This document shows positions 1 through 10,283 of a DNA stretch of 64,000 nt, piece by piece. Source of the stretch: Schizophyllum amplum (Eukaryota; Basidiomycota; Agaricomycetes; Agaricales; Schizophyllaceae). Every line of letters begins with the position of its first letter. Positions within the stretch are counted from its first letter, which is position 1. Position numbers and translations under genes: made by a program. The notes below the pieces were generated by a model, which saw nothing but the letters and a program-made list of their open reading frames with translations, made no database searches and was not told where the DNA came from. The DNA lies in contig VDMD01000008.1 in assembly GCA_007026445.1 (NCBI GenBank), positions 558,001 to 622,000 of the forward strand, given 5' to 3'.

Positions 1-52
1 GCCCGACATAACAATATAAAGACGAGGCAACAGAAACCAGAACAACACGCAC

Positions 53-287
53 CGATGTGAAAGTACGCCCTGCGGAACTCGCCATCGGTGATGGACCGGA
101 TGCCAACCGCCTGCTCCTGCTGAACGAGCTCCGCGATGTGCTTGTTCTCGACCTCGCGCAGTTCCGCGGCCGAGAGGGCCCCGGAGGATGCCTGCTCGCG
201 CGCGGCCAGAACGGCCGGCGCGCGGAGGAACGAGCCGACGTGATCGACGCGGAACGGGGGGTTCATCTTGTGGGAGGGAGCGGCCAT
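53..287 (-). CDS. MetE-like cobalamin-independent methionine synthase family protein, first exon (partial)
   Basis: The first exon reads from an ATG at 287 to a GTGCGT donor at 52; the rest of the gene lies beyond the left edge. The protein begins MAAPSHKMNPPFRVDHVGSF, then an Arg-Ala-Pro stretch, a charged helix and a block ending DGEFRR. The pairing of an N-terminal DHVGS(F/L)LR motif with a downstream DGE(F/Y)RR motif is typical of the C-terminal catalytic domain family of vitamin B12-independent methionine synthase, including the short YxjG/YxjH-type proteins. The start at the very beginning of that domain suggests a short stand-alone member, not full-length MetE. Such proteins are assumed to move methyl groups to a thiol acceptor, but the substrate is unknown here. 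No mitochondrial or secretory leader is seen. Confidence 0.72.
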
Positions 288-1605
288 CGTGGTGATCGCG
301 GAGTAGGGGGGAGGTCCTGAGATGCGGTAGGGGCGAGGGCGAGGGAAGGCGGCGCAAAACTCGCAGCGATCGAAGGGGGGGAAAGGGCAGGAAGGGACGT
401 CGGGGGCCGCGCTGCCCTTTTCAATGAACCGTTTCCGCGGCGCGCTTGAACGGTTCAACCAGGGCGCTACATGTGACGGATCCTATGTAAGTCTGTGGGG
501 AGTGAAGGGGCGGCTCCCGCGAATGGGCGGACGCCGCACAGCGAGCAGCCGGCAGGAAGCAGAGCAGGTGATTCCTGGAAACACCCTGGGTGGTTCCGTC
601 GCAGGGGTCAGGGAGAGCTGTTCATGCAAAACAAGGGAGAATGAGCTGTCTTGGAATTCTGGGATAATCATTTTGGAGGCCGTCTTTGACTCTGAAGGAC
701 AGAAAGCAGGCTTGTCTCGTTTCGGGAGCGATGGGAATCCTCGCGTAGGGTAGGTATATTTGCGCCAGCAGGTACCAGGGGGAGACAAGAACAATAACAA
801 GAACGAAGACAAGGCAAAGCCAGCGCACGGAAGTGACCGATATCACTTCCCACGGTCAGATGTTAGCCAACAAGTTCAAGTTGATTTTCAACTATGCTAC
901 TCGCATAACTCAGCAAGGTCAATCCTTACCGGAAAGGCCCCGCTACCAGTATGAGGTGTGCTGATTTCATACTCAGATCCTGCCTACTTAGCCTTTGGCC
1001 CCGAACTTGAAGAGCGACTTCAAGTCTTCGACCGAACGGCAGCCGCAATTTTCCTCGCAGAGGCTAGAAGCGATTATTTAGCATGTATATCGCTCTCAGT
1101 GTCGCCCCTGGAAATCCATCATGCAGTGTAGAGCTCTTGAGCAGGAAGCAGGAAAGGTGGTGCTCGAAAGATGCGGCCCCGAAACTTTCCACCCCAAACC
1201 CACTGTGTACCATAAATGGTATTAAGCGGGGATGTTCAGGACCTTCACCTCGCCTCGGCTCGTGCGGTGTACTCGATGGCTCTGCGAGCCACTCTGTATC
1301 GAAGTAGTTCCTCATTGCGTAGGGCTTTTCTCTACAGTGGACGAGACATCATCAATAACCTCATTGCCCTAGACTCGATTCATGTCTATACATGCAGCTA
1401 TCACAGACGCAGGATACCCCCTACCGGCTCTATTTTCTTTCCCTCCACCATCGCAATCACATATGGTCTATAAGAGACTGTCGACATCTGTCTCGAGCGG
1501 CATAGCTCGACGAGGGCGCTCGACGACGGCAGGCGCTTAACGCCTTTCACTTTCATTGCCACCGCCTGCAAGTTGGGAAGAATGCGTGGCGCGCCTTCGT
1601 TCCAC
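288..1605. other. intergenic, no gene recognised
   Basis: About 1.3 kb upstream of the MetE-like gene. Only short unrelated reading frames occur and none shows a family motif or a plausible exon chain. A 13-bp interrupted palindrome (TTGAAC, one base, GTTCAA) lies near 447-459. I see no tRNA or repeat. Confidence 0.5.
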
Positions 1606-1833
1606 TATGGGCGTTATACTGTCCGGAAAATCAAAATGATAGAGCACAGGTGCAACACACGAAAAACATGGTAGCCGGATTCGAATCAAAACTATAGAGC
1701 ATAGCCGGCTATAGATCAAACAGCATAGGTGATCGGATGACTGTGACGCTGTGTGACGATGACGCATTCTCGTGATCTGATGCGTGACTTGGCCGTTACC
1801 GCGCTGGACTCACACGGTTCGACTTTGAGCGAC
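1606..1833 (+). repeat. left terminal inverted repeat
   Basis: Left arm of the foldback element, matching 2152-2361 in reverse complement. It carries an extra 20 bases near 1790-1810 that the right arm lacks. Confidence 0.85.
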
Positions 1834-2151
1834 AGGTGTGGAACTGCCGGCAACCACACTCAGCGCGGTCGAGGTTGCTCACCCCTTCCCTGACTCTTCA
1901 ATAACATACACTCTGAACCTCCTTCACGTATAGGCAAAACGGACGGATCTGAGCGCTCATCAGCACTCCGCGCGGTTAAGTAAGTTGGCGGGAGGCTTCA
2001 GGCCGCCAGGCGACGCGGCGTGGCCCGCCCCTAGATCTGCCCTCTACGCCTCTTTCAGATCCAACCAACTCATCAAATGGGTGTCCCAGGGATGATGCAA
2101 ATTGACGCACAGGGGGGCCGGAGAACCACTGCGAGCATTCCCCCGCACTCG

Positions 2152-2361
2152 CCGCTCAAAGTCGAACCGTGTGACCGAGTCACGCATCAGATCACGAGAA
2201 TGCGTCATCGTCACACAGCGTCACAGTCATCCGATCACCTATGCTGTTTGATCTATAGCCGGCTATGCTCTATAGTTTTGATTCGAATCCGGCTACCATG
2301 TTTTTCGTGTGTTGCACCTGTGCTCTAATCTTTTGATTTTCCGGACAGTATAACGCCCATA
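2152..2361 (-). repeat. right terminal inverted repeat, overlapping the end of an F-box gene
   Basis: Right arm of the element. Its outermost 37 bases contain the last 11 codons and the TAG stop of the F-box gene read on the minus strand. Confidence 0.85.
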
Positions 2362-3530
2362 TTCCACACCAGCCCTGCAAGAAACGCTTCTGTTACTGGA
2401 CAGCGGTTGACTCGCATCTTCTCCAGACCCTCCATGCGGGACATACAGCGTAGAAGCGTTGCTATGTCCGCCTCGGAGGCAGATCTGCCATTGAAATTAT
2501 AGAGCAGATCTAGCGTGTGAATGTTCAGAGGTCCGCGCTCTAGGAAGTCGAGGAGGACCGATGGCAAGGTCGCCTGGCGAGTGTCGACAGACAGCGTGCG
2601 CAGATTGGGAGTGGAGATGTGTGGCAACAGCTTGTTCCCAACGCCAAGCACGCACAGAAAATCGAGCTCTGGGAATGTCATTGTTCCGCCTGTGGCCTTT
2701 TCACTTGACAACGCGGCTGCATCACTATTGAAGCCGAGTTCGAGGATCTCCAGCGTCTTGCGGTATTGCCGAATAGTCGATAAGACGGACGCGAGCGAAT
2801 ACGAGCTCGGAGAATCGAGAAAATCGAGATGGAGCGTCGTGAGTACAGGAGACTTGGGCAGGCTGAGCTTAGCAGCCGCCTCTATACCGCCGCCTCTGAT
2901 GAGCAACATATGCAGCCTCGGGGTATACTGCAGGAATCTGAGCAGCCCAGGATGTTCGGCGTCGACCACATCGCTTATGAATATCTTTGCGCGCAGGAGA
3001 AGCGGGGTGTCAATGGGAGTCACCGCGCGATAGTCGGCGGAGGACATCTGGAGAATGAGGGACTGCCATCGAGACGCATGCTCGCAGAGCAAGGGCAGAA
3101 GTCCTGGCTGGCCGGCGGTATCGCATGTTATTTCCAGAGGGCAGCTCTTCGACCGGGGCAGGTATCGGCGAAGGCATTTCTCTGCGTCGACCGTGTCAGA
3201 CCGCACATCTATGGAGCTCCATAGCCTGGGCGTCCCGAGGGCGATATGGCGCCATGAAGTACACACGCGAGCAATGACGCAGTCGAGTTCGATGAGTTCG
3301 AGCATGCTGGGTTCATGTTTTTGGAGATGAAGGAATATCTCTCCTAGGAGCTCTGGCGGGAGACGTTGCGCCGGCGCGGTGAATGATCGAGTGACTGCGG
3401 TTTGAAACGCCATTGGGTCACAAGTGGCGCGGGGAGTGTCGTCTGCCGTGTCCAGTGAGGATAACTTGGCCTTAGCGGTGTTCTTCCCCTCGAGCTTCGC
3501 AGACGTCTTCAACAGAGTATAGCGCAGCAT
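2325..3530 (-). CDS. F-box protein with a C-terminus supplied by a mobile element
   Basis: Single-exon gene of 401 residues. An F-box with the mushroom-type signature LPPELLGEIFLH, followed by RVCTSWRHIALGTPRLWSSI, covers about residues 56-110. The rest is a leucine-rich region. Such proteins present substrates to the SCF ubiquitin ligase; a Cullin-1 gene lies at 21.9-24.8 kb. The substrate cannot be predicted. Translation could also begin at the second Met (3413), which gives a more usual distance to the F-box. The last 11 residues (MGVILSGKSKD) and the stop lie inside the right repeat of the element at 1606-2361, so the original C-terminus was probably replaced or cut short by the insertion. 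Confidence 0.75.
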   Translation of the reverse strand: MLRYTLLKTSAKLEGKNTAKAKLSSLDTADDTPRATCDPMAFQTAVTRSFTAPAQRLPPELLGEIFLHLQKHEPSMLELIELDCVIARVCTSWRHIALGTPRLWSSIDVRSDTVDAEKCLRRYLPRSKSCPLEITCDTAGQPGLLPLLCEHASRWQSLILQMSSADYRAVTPIDTPLLLRAKIFISDVVDAEHPGLLRFLQYTPRLHMLLIRGGGIEAAAKLSLPKSPVLTTLHLDFLDSPSSYSLASVLSTIRQYRKTLEILELGFNSDAAALSSEKATGGTMTFPELDFLCVLGVGNKLLPHISTPNLRTLSVDTRQATLPSVLLDFLERGPLNIHTLDLLYNFNGRSASEADIATLLRCMSRMEGLEKMRVNRCPVTEAFLAGLVWNMGVILSGKSKD

Positions 3531-4195
3531 GTCACTGGATTTGGGTTCGCTGCAAAAGATCTGTTTCCCGAGTCAGAAACATTGATAACAAGACAAATGC
3601 AACATGTATGGATGAGATCTAGCAGCTCGGGGGCGACGAGACATACCTGTAATTTGTGGATGGTGGAAGCGAGAGGAAAGCAGGAGGAAACAAGAGTGGC
3701 GTGAATCATGATCGTGCGGCCCGAACATTGGCGATCAAGTCAGCTGCCAATCACGTGACGTAAATGTTGAATTTGAATCGAGCCAGCCAACCAACTTCAC
3801 TGTCTTCAAAGCTTCAAAGTTTCAAAGCTGAACTCCCCAGTAAATCGTCGAGACTCACACTCGTTGATCTCTGGTGTCGGACGAGCCCGTAGGGACATAT
3901 TAACCACGTGTATGTTACCCTTCCTCTCACATTCCATTCTGATTCGATGCTCAGCTCGCCTTTCCTCAAAGTTTCTTCGTCGTTTAGAGATGCTACTCTA
4001 TACCACAACAAAAGCGGGTTTGTCGTTCAAACAACCGCGATGGGGCGGAGAGGCACGCCATTTGCGGTGGGTCTCAACCTCGTGAACCTCAATATGTGTC
4101 ACTATGTACTACACTACATACCACGCTCAGAAGGACAGTATTGTCTGGCCATCCATGTGAAGAGAGTTCCATATATGCAAACCATTACTCCCTAC
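3531..4195. other. intergenic, nothing recognised
   Basis: 665 bp between the F-box gene start and the SurE gene stop, both on the minus strand. It must hold the F-box promoter. No conserved coding segment was seen on either strand. Confidence 0.5.
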
Positions 4196-5321
4196 TCACG
4201 GCAAGCAAGACAAGAAGTCCCCAAGCGCATCCACCACCGTCTGCTGGTCCGCCTTCCCCGCATCTAGCTTATTCGACGTATCGAACAAGCTCACGCTCGC
4301 ATAGCACCCCTCCGTCCCTACCACACTGCTCTCCGTCGGTAGCGTATTCCCGCCGCACTGCGCCGCGTCGATGGGCAGGCCGAGCGCCCAGTACACGCGC
4401 GACATGACGAACACGACGTCCGCCCCGCTCTCGCACGCCGTACCTGGTCCTGCCTCGGGAAAATTCACATTCAGCGCGGTCCCCGAGGGCAAGTAGGGCA
4501 CCCCGCCCGCCAGCAGCGCGTCGACGAGGCGCAGCGCCGCGTCCGCGTACACGTACGAGTAGTCGCCCGCTACGAGCTCGGTGTACGCGCGGTGTGAGCC
4601 GCTGGCGCCGGAGAACGCGATGGCGGGCATGCCCGCGGCGGCAGCGGCGCCCACGGTGCCGGAGAAGAGCGTCGCGATGCCGAGGTTGCTGCCCTGGTTG
4701 GGGCCGGTGACGACAAGGGCGGGCGGTCCGCCGAGGTAGGTGGCGGAGAGGTTGGCGAGCCCATACGTGATGCCGTCGGCGGGGTAGGCGTTCACGTACC
4801 AGAGGTGATCTGGTCGAGGGAGAGCGAGGTGAGTGGAGGTGAGTGTTGATGCGAAGGTGAGTGAGAGTGAAAATGGGCGTACCGTCAGAAGCATCGTGCC
4901 CGACAGCGGGGGAGCCCGAGGGAATGGAGTCGTATTCGCCCGGCGTGGTGAGAGGCTCGGGCGTGGTGGACGACGAACCACTGCCCGACTTGTCGTATGC
5001 GGGTGCGGATACGAGGGTCTGAGATGGGAGTACGTCAATCTGCCACTGAGCGGCAGTAGCGTCTGAGGTTGCGCACATTGTAGCCAGCCGCTTTCGCCTG
5101 GGTGTAGAAGGCGCGAATGTTCGCTTCCGCCCCTTTGACAACACTGTCAGCCATGTTCATCGCCGATGCTGCTATGTATGCGGAGTGGTCACGTACTCAC
5201 ACCCATCATCGTTGCCAACAAGGATAGGAATACCAGCGGCGCGAGGCAGCGGAGATGCGACCGTCCCGCTGAGAGTCGTCTGGAGTACCAGGAGAGCAGC
5301 CCAGAGCTGGACAGAGAACAT
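4196..5321 (-). CDS. secreted SurE-like 5'/3'-nucleotidase (survival protein SurE family)
   Basis: Four exons (5321-5201, 5132-5077, 5018-4883, 4809-4196) give 308 residues in phase. SurE enzymes are metal-dependent phosphatases that remove phosphate from nucleoside monophosphates. The protein starts with a signal peptide (MFSVQLWAALLVLQTTLSGT, cleavage near the following VAS), then the metal-binding motif ILVGNDDGWAEANIRAFY. Next come SAPAYDKSGSGSS, the active-site block LVVTGPNQGSNLG and GMPAIAFSGASG. All are hallmarks of the family. The first splice uses a GTGAGT donor and an AAG acceptor, which is the only choice that gives the expected NDDGWA sequence. An extracellular role in phosphate or nucleoside scavenging is inferred from the signal peptide. 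Confidence 0.88.
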
Positions 5322-5800
5322 GATGGCGGTATAGGACAAGGAGTGGCAAGCTGCCTAGGACTCTAGCGGCTGCCTGCGTGGTGTTTGCTTCTTCCGAACG
5401 AGCTATGCACGACAGAGCGCGCGGAACTTGGTAGAATCATGCGGTCAGCATGAGCTCGTGACCAGCTCAAGCTCACGGTAGCGCCGGTGACGAGGGGGCG
5501 GTCATAAACGTTCCTTCGTTCCCTCATGGGCGTCGAACGTGTTCAACTCCGTGACCCAGGGCTGGGTGGCCGAAGCTCGAGCTGTAGATCGCCACTGTAT
5601 AGTCACCCCAAACGCGCATTGAATAGCATCCAGGATACAAGAGAGGTGGCTGCCAACGTCGATGAAGCAAGTTCGATGTCGGAAGCAAAGTCTGAAGTTG
5701 AGTACCGGCACATGCGGCCCGATCTCCGAATGCATGCATGATCGGAGTCCTGATTTTTCGACATCACTCCCTTCCCCGCTGAGCTCCCTTTCGCCTCACG
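5322..5800. other. divergent intergenic region
   Basis: 479 bp between the starts of the SurE gene (-) and the Sas10 gene (+). It must contain both promoters. No clear TATA or other motif was identified. Confidence 0.4.
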
Positions 5801-8197
5801 ATGGTTCGCCGACGCGCAGCGAAGAAGGGTCCGGCTGCCAAAGGAGGCAAGCCCCGCAAGGATGATGCCAGTGTAGCAAAATGGAACACGGCCGCCGACA
5901 TTCCGATGGAGGACGAGGATGAATGTGCGTGTTCAGTCGCGCGTCTACGATTGCTGGCTGACTCTGCTTCTCCTTTCTTCCTGATTCCATTTTGGATCGT
6001 AGTCCATACCTCCCGTGATCAGATACTGCTCGAGGGCGAAGACGACGACGACGATGGCCTAGGCCAGGAAGACGAGGTGTTTGGGCTCCAAGGCTTGTCC
6101 GAAGATGACGATGATGAAGAAGACGACGAAGACGAAGACATGGAAGGCGAAGGTGATGACCTCGCGGACGATGTTCCCTCCCCCAATATCAAAGCCAGCA
6201 AGAAAGAGAAGGGGAAGAAGGGGAAGAAAGCCGCCGCACCCTCACCCTCAGCTTCAGAAGATGAGTCGGAAGAAGAGACATGGGGCCGCGGCAAGAAGGC
6301 GTACTATGCGTCCAACGCAGACGAAATCGACTCGGAGGATGAAGAGGCGCACGAGATGGAAGAGCAAGAGGCGCGCCGGTTGCAGGGGAAGGCACTGGAG
6401 GTCATGACAGACGCGGACTTTGGTTTGGAAGACGACGATGCTGTGGGGGGTGAGAACGACAGGTGCGTCCATTTGTCGGTGATTTGACTGGCTGTGGTAC
6501 TTATGCTCTGCACAGCGAGGATGTTGCGCTCACTGTGGCCGAGGTCTCGCAGCTGCCAAAGGACACAATAGCGCTCGTCAAGCACCTGGAGAAGACAGAT
6601 CCGGAGGCACTCGCGCTCACCCGAGACTGGGAAGACACAGCGTACAACCTCGCCAAGGCGAAGCAGAATATCGCAAAGTGCGTATCTTCACCGCCCATCT
6701 CGCTGCATGCTAACGTGCGGCTCATCAGGCTGGAAGAAGAGGAGAGCGAAATGCTCAGTCTTGGGATGATGCACCTATACTATCGTGCGTCGTGCTCTTT
6801 GACAGACGCAAGGCCCTCCTGACCTTACCTAATCCCCAGAAACCCTTCTTACCTATGCCTCCACCCTCGCCTTTTACATCCACCTGCGCGCCAGCCCCAA
6901 GTATGCCCGCAACGCACAGCTTCTCCAAGCCCACCCCATCTTCGCCCGCCTCCTCACACTGAAGCAGGCGCTCGCGACACTCGACGAGCTCGACTTTGCG
7001 CCGCCGGATTCGGATGAGGACGAGTTGGACGATGGCGAAGAGGATAGCTTGTTATACGGGAGCGATGATGAGGACGAGGAGCTCAGTGATGATGATGTAT
7101 CGAACGGCAAGCCGCGCGTGGGCCGCGTCGGGTTTGCTGAGCTCAGCGACCTGCTCGCGGAGGCGGAGGAAGCGGGCGTCAGACTGCCCAAGAAATCCAT
7201 CGCACCCTCCAAGATCCCCGTCCCCTCATCAAAGAAACCAGCCACCGCGCCCCCCGACACGGACGCACCGCCCAAAAAGAAGCGCAAGACCGCAACCCGC
7301 GCCGAGCCCGTCTTTGACCTCGTCGAACCCGAGTTCGTGCCCTCGTCCTCCAAATCCGCCGCCTCCAAGGCCGCAGCAACGGAGGAAGACCCGACGTCCG
7401 CCCATGGCGAGCCCTCCTTGCTCCCACACGCGGACCTCGAGGACAAACGCGCGCGCAAGCGCACCCTGCGCTTCTACACCTCGCGCATCGAAAGCAAGAG
7501 CGCGCGGCGTGAGGGGGCCCGGCAGGCCGCGCTCGGCGGCGACGACGATCTGCCGTACAGGGAGAGGCGGAAGGACAAGGAATCGCGGGAGGCGAGGGAG
7601 GCGCAGAAGAAGGCGCTGGGGCAAGGGGGCGCGGATCTGGATGGGGTGGATGTCGAAGGCGGGGAGGGTGGGGACGCGATGGATGTGGACGGAGGGGAGG
7701 ACGGCGAGGACGCGGACGGGTACTACGATCTTGTGAAGCGCGCGTCCAGGGCGAAGAAGGCGCAGAAGAAGGCCGCGCACGATGCGGAGGTTGCCGAGCG
7801 TCGGTGCGTTTTTTATTCCTTACATTCGAGACTCTTTCATCGCGCGTGTGCCTTGCTTACACACACTTTCTTCCAGCGCCGAACTCGAGGGCATGGACGT
7901 CGACTCCGCCGACGGCCCGCGCGGCCTCACGCGCGCGATCATGGCAAACAAGGGCCTCACGCCGCGCCGCGCGAAGAGCGTGCGCAACCCGCGCGTCAAG
8001 AAGCGCCAAAAGTTCGAGAAGGCGCAGAGGAAGGTCGCGTCGCAGCGCGCTGTGTACAAGGTGCGTTCCTTCTTTTGTCATGTCATAGCAATCTCACTCA
8101 TGCTTTTCTTCAGGGTGGGCTCGCGGCGACGGGCGGGCGGTACGAGGGCGAGAAGTCGGGTATCTCGAAGGTCGTGAAGAGTGTGAAGCTGTCTTGA
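5801..8197 (+). CDS. SAS10: Sas10/Utp3 U3 snoRNP (SSU processome) protein
   Basis: Seven exons (5801-5924, 6003-6462, 6516-6677, 6729-6784, 6840-7803, 7877-8060, 8114-8197) give 677 residues in phase. Sas10/Utp3 is an essential nucleolar protein of the small-subunit processome, needed for 18S rRNA maturation. Visible features: a basic N-terminus (MVRRRAAKKGPAAKGG), long Asp/Glu tracts about residues 60-130, and a Sas10/Utp3/C1D helical domain about residues 200-300 (LLTYASTLAFYIHLRA region). The conserved basic C-terminal Sas10 domain contains GLTPRRAKSVRNPRVKKR and ends GGRYEGEKSGISKVVKSVKLS-like. Intron 1 is 78 bases long and happens to keep the frame open, so a naive model would translate it. 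The gene converges on a small minus-strand gene 138 bp downstream. Confidence 0.92.
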
Positions 8198-8335
8198 TTG
8201 GACGCTTCTCACTGGCTTGCGGCTGGCTTGACGGGGTCTCATTTCGCCCACATCAACCCCATGGATATGTTGTGATTCAGGGTATGCGCACAGGCTGTAT
8301 ACATAGCGTGTGTATATGCACCGCTCGCCATACAA

Positions 8336-8747
8336 TTACGACTCCATGGTTTCTGGGGCGGGTTCGGAGGTTGGCTGCACGTATTCTATGGCGACTGTAA
8401 GGTAGGAGTTCAGCTGATGGGTACTGGGCCGCGCACAGCGAGCACGTAACGTACCATTGTCGTTGTCGCCGAACGATATGGAGAGGTAGGTGCCGGATGC
8501 ATCGTGCGCGGTGCCGACCTTCACGTTGACGTGCGCAGGAATCATTTGTGGGATGGCTGTAAGTACAGGGAATCGACATTCAGCATGCGTGAGTCCGGGG
8601 CATTCTGCGTCCTAGGCGAGGCGCACCTGTAGGCACAGTAAACCGCATGGAGAAGGACAGCGCGCTTAGGTCTATACTGGTGTCCTTGCTCCTGATCATG
8701 AGCTCTGCGTTTTGCAAGACGTGGATGGGAAGGGAGACTGTGGACAT
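8336..8747 (-). CDS. small protein of unknown function, three exons
   Basis: Exons 8747-8627, 8556-8455 and 8394-8336 join in phase to a 93-residue acidic-tailed protein beginning MSTVSLPIHVLQNAELMIRS and ending PAPETMES. All introns have GT/AG ends and clean lengths (60-70 bases), which is the main evidence that it is real. I do not recognise a family. There is no signal peptide or membrane segment. The middle (VNVKVGTAHDASGTYLSISF) looks like beta strands. It shares a 243-bp divergent promoter region with COQ5 and ends facing Sas10. Confidence 0.55.
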
Positions 8748-8990
8748 GGTGGTAGATGTGGCGTGGGTGGCGCAAGGTGTGGGGGTTGCTTTGCAAAATC
8801 GTCCTTAAACGATACTAAGAAGGGCCTGTTCACGTAGCAATCGTCTCACAAGAGGTCCTGCTCTCTCATTGTGGATGACCATCGCTGGCCCTTCGGGCAA
8901 TTCGAGTCTTCCACAGTGACCCCAGCAGACGCGTCAATAACCTTTCCGCACGTGATCGCGTTACCGATCATCCCCTTGTTCCCTCCCGTC

Positions 8991-10019
8991 ATGCTGGGTC
9001 TTGCACGCCGCACCGGAAGCGCGACCGTCACCCGCTCCCTGGCCCGCCGCGCCGCACTGCAGTGCCGGTACTCGAGCTCGCAGACACCGCAGCAGCAGAA
9101 GGAGGAGGCGGCACGCCGCACGGCGTCCTTCGGCTTCCAGAACGTACCGGAGGAGGAAAAAGAGAGCCTGGTGAAGAATGTGTTCAACTCGGTCGCGTCG
9201 AGCTACGACCTGATGAACGACGCGACGTCGTTCGGCGTGCACCGGCTGTGGAAAGACAACTTTGTGGACTCGTTGAAGCCGGGGCGGAAGGGGCCGATGA
9301 AGTGCATCGACGTCGCGGGCGGGACCGGCGATATTGCGCTGCGGATTCTGGACTATGCGCGCGAGAAGTACGCGGACCGGGAGACGACGGTGGATATTGC
9401 GGACATCAATGCGGAGATGCTGAAGGAGGGGTTCAAGCGGTTCAAGAAGACGATGTACCACAACAGTGCGTGTGCAGTGGGTTGTGTTCAGGTTGAGAGT
9501 GCTGACTGAGGTCGTGTGTGCTGCAGCCCCCCAGGTGGCGTTCCATGAGGCGAACGCGCAGGAGATGAGCAAGTTTGCGGATAACACGTACGACATGTAC
9601 ACCATTGCGTTCGGCATCCGCAACTGCACGGACATACCGGCTGTTCTGAGGGAGGCGCACCGCATTTTGAAGCCAGGAGGCGTGTTTGCCTGCTTGGAGT
9701 TCAGCAGAGTGAACAACCCCCTACTCAGCACGTACGTCGCTATTCATCTGGTTTGCGCAATGCCACTGACGAGGACGTTTTCCGCAGCATGTACGATCAG
9801 TACTCCTTCTCCATGATCCCCCTGCTAGGCACTCTTCTTGCCGGCGACAGGGATTCCTACCAGTATCTTGTTGAGTCCATCCGGAGATTCCCGCCACAAC
9901 CTGAGTTCGCGAGGATGATCAAGGATGCCGGGCTCACGACTGGAGAGTTTGTCGACGGCGGGGCATGGTCAGACTACTGGGGTGGTATCGCGGCAGTACA
10001 CAAGGGTGTCAAGCTATGA
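8991..10019 (+). CDS. COQ5: COQ5, ubiquinone biosynthesis C-methyltransferase
   Basis: Three exons (8991-9465, 9527-9731, 9788-10019) give 303 residues in phase. COQ5 is the mitochondrial SAM-dependent C-methyltransferase that converts the demethoxy-benzoquinol intermediate in coenzyme Q synthesis. An Arg-rich mitochondrial leader without acidic residues ([20 protein letters not shown]) precedes the UbiE/COQ5 motifs: [25 protein letters not shown], the SAM-binding [19 protein letters not shown]...[10 protein letters not shown], and [14 protein letters not shown]. The first of these is the family signature. The start at 8991 was preferred over an in-frame upstream Met at 8871 because it places the targeting sequence at the N-terminus. 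Confidence 0.95.
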
Positions 10020-10283
10020 GTGGCATAGTATTTGGTAGCTTGTAGATCTTCTTACCTTAGTCCTGCTTATGGCTTTCTCTGCTCACACTCGCCTCATTTG
10101 CGACGAAGCGACATAGTATGTGCGCCATCAGAGTATACTGGGCGCATCTGGGAGTGTATCACGTTCGCGTTATACGGCTTGGCTCGAAGCAGAAGCAGTT
10201 GGAATTGGACCGCCATTGTTCTTCTCGGCCCGATGTCCCGAAGGCTTTGTCTCCTGAACAGAAATGAGAGTTCCCACGGCAGG

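Larger units (their letters stand above)
1606..2361. mobile_element. non-autonomous foldback/MITE-like element with long terminal inverted repeats
   Basis: The sequence from 1606 inward is the near-perfect reverse complement of the sequence ending at 2361. The outer ends read TATGGGCGTTATACTGTCCG inward from both sides. The arms run about 1606-1833 and 2152-2361, roughly 95% identical apart from a 20-base insertion in the left arm near 1790-1810. They enclose about 320 bp of unrelated sequence. The hexamer TTCCAC stands directly outside both ends (1600-1605 and 2362-2367) and is a likely target-site duplication. No transposase is encoded, so this is a passive element that would need enzymes from elsewhere. 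The superfamily is unclear: long arms resemble Mutator-like or foldback elements, but a 6-bp duplication is not their usual length. The high arm identity suggests a fairly recent insertion. Confidence 0.85.

Noticed and set aside
1537..2328. Two nearly identical short proteins read from opposite strands
   Set aside because: They are the same inverted-repeat arm read twice, not genes.
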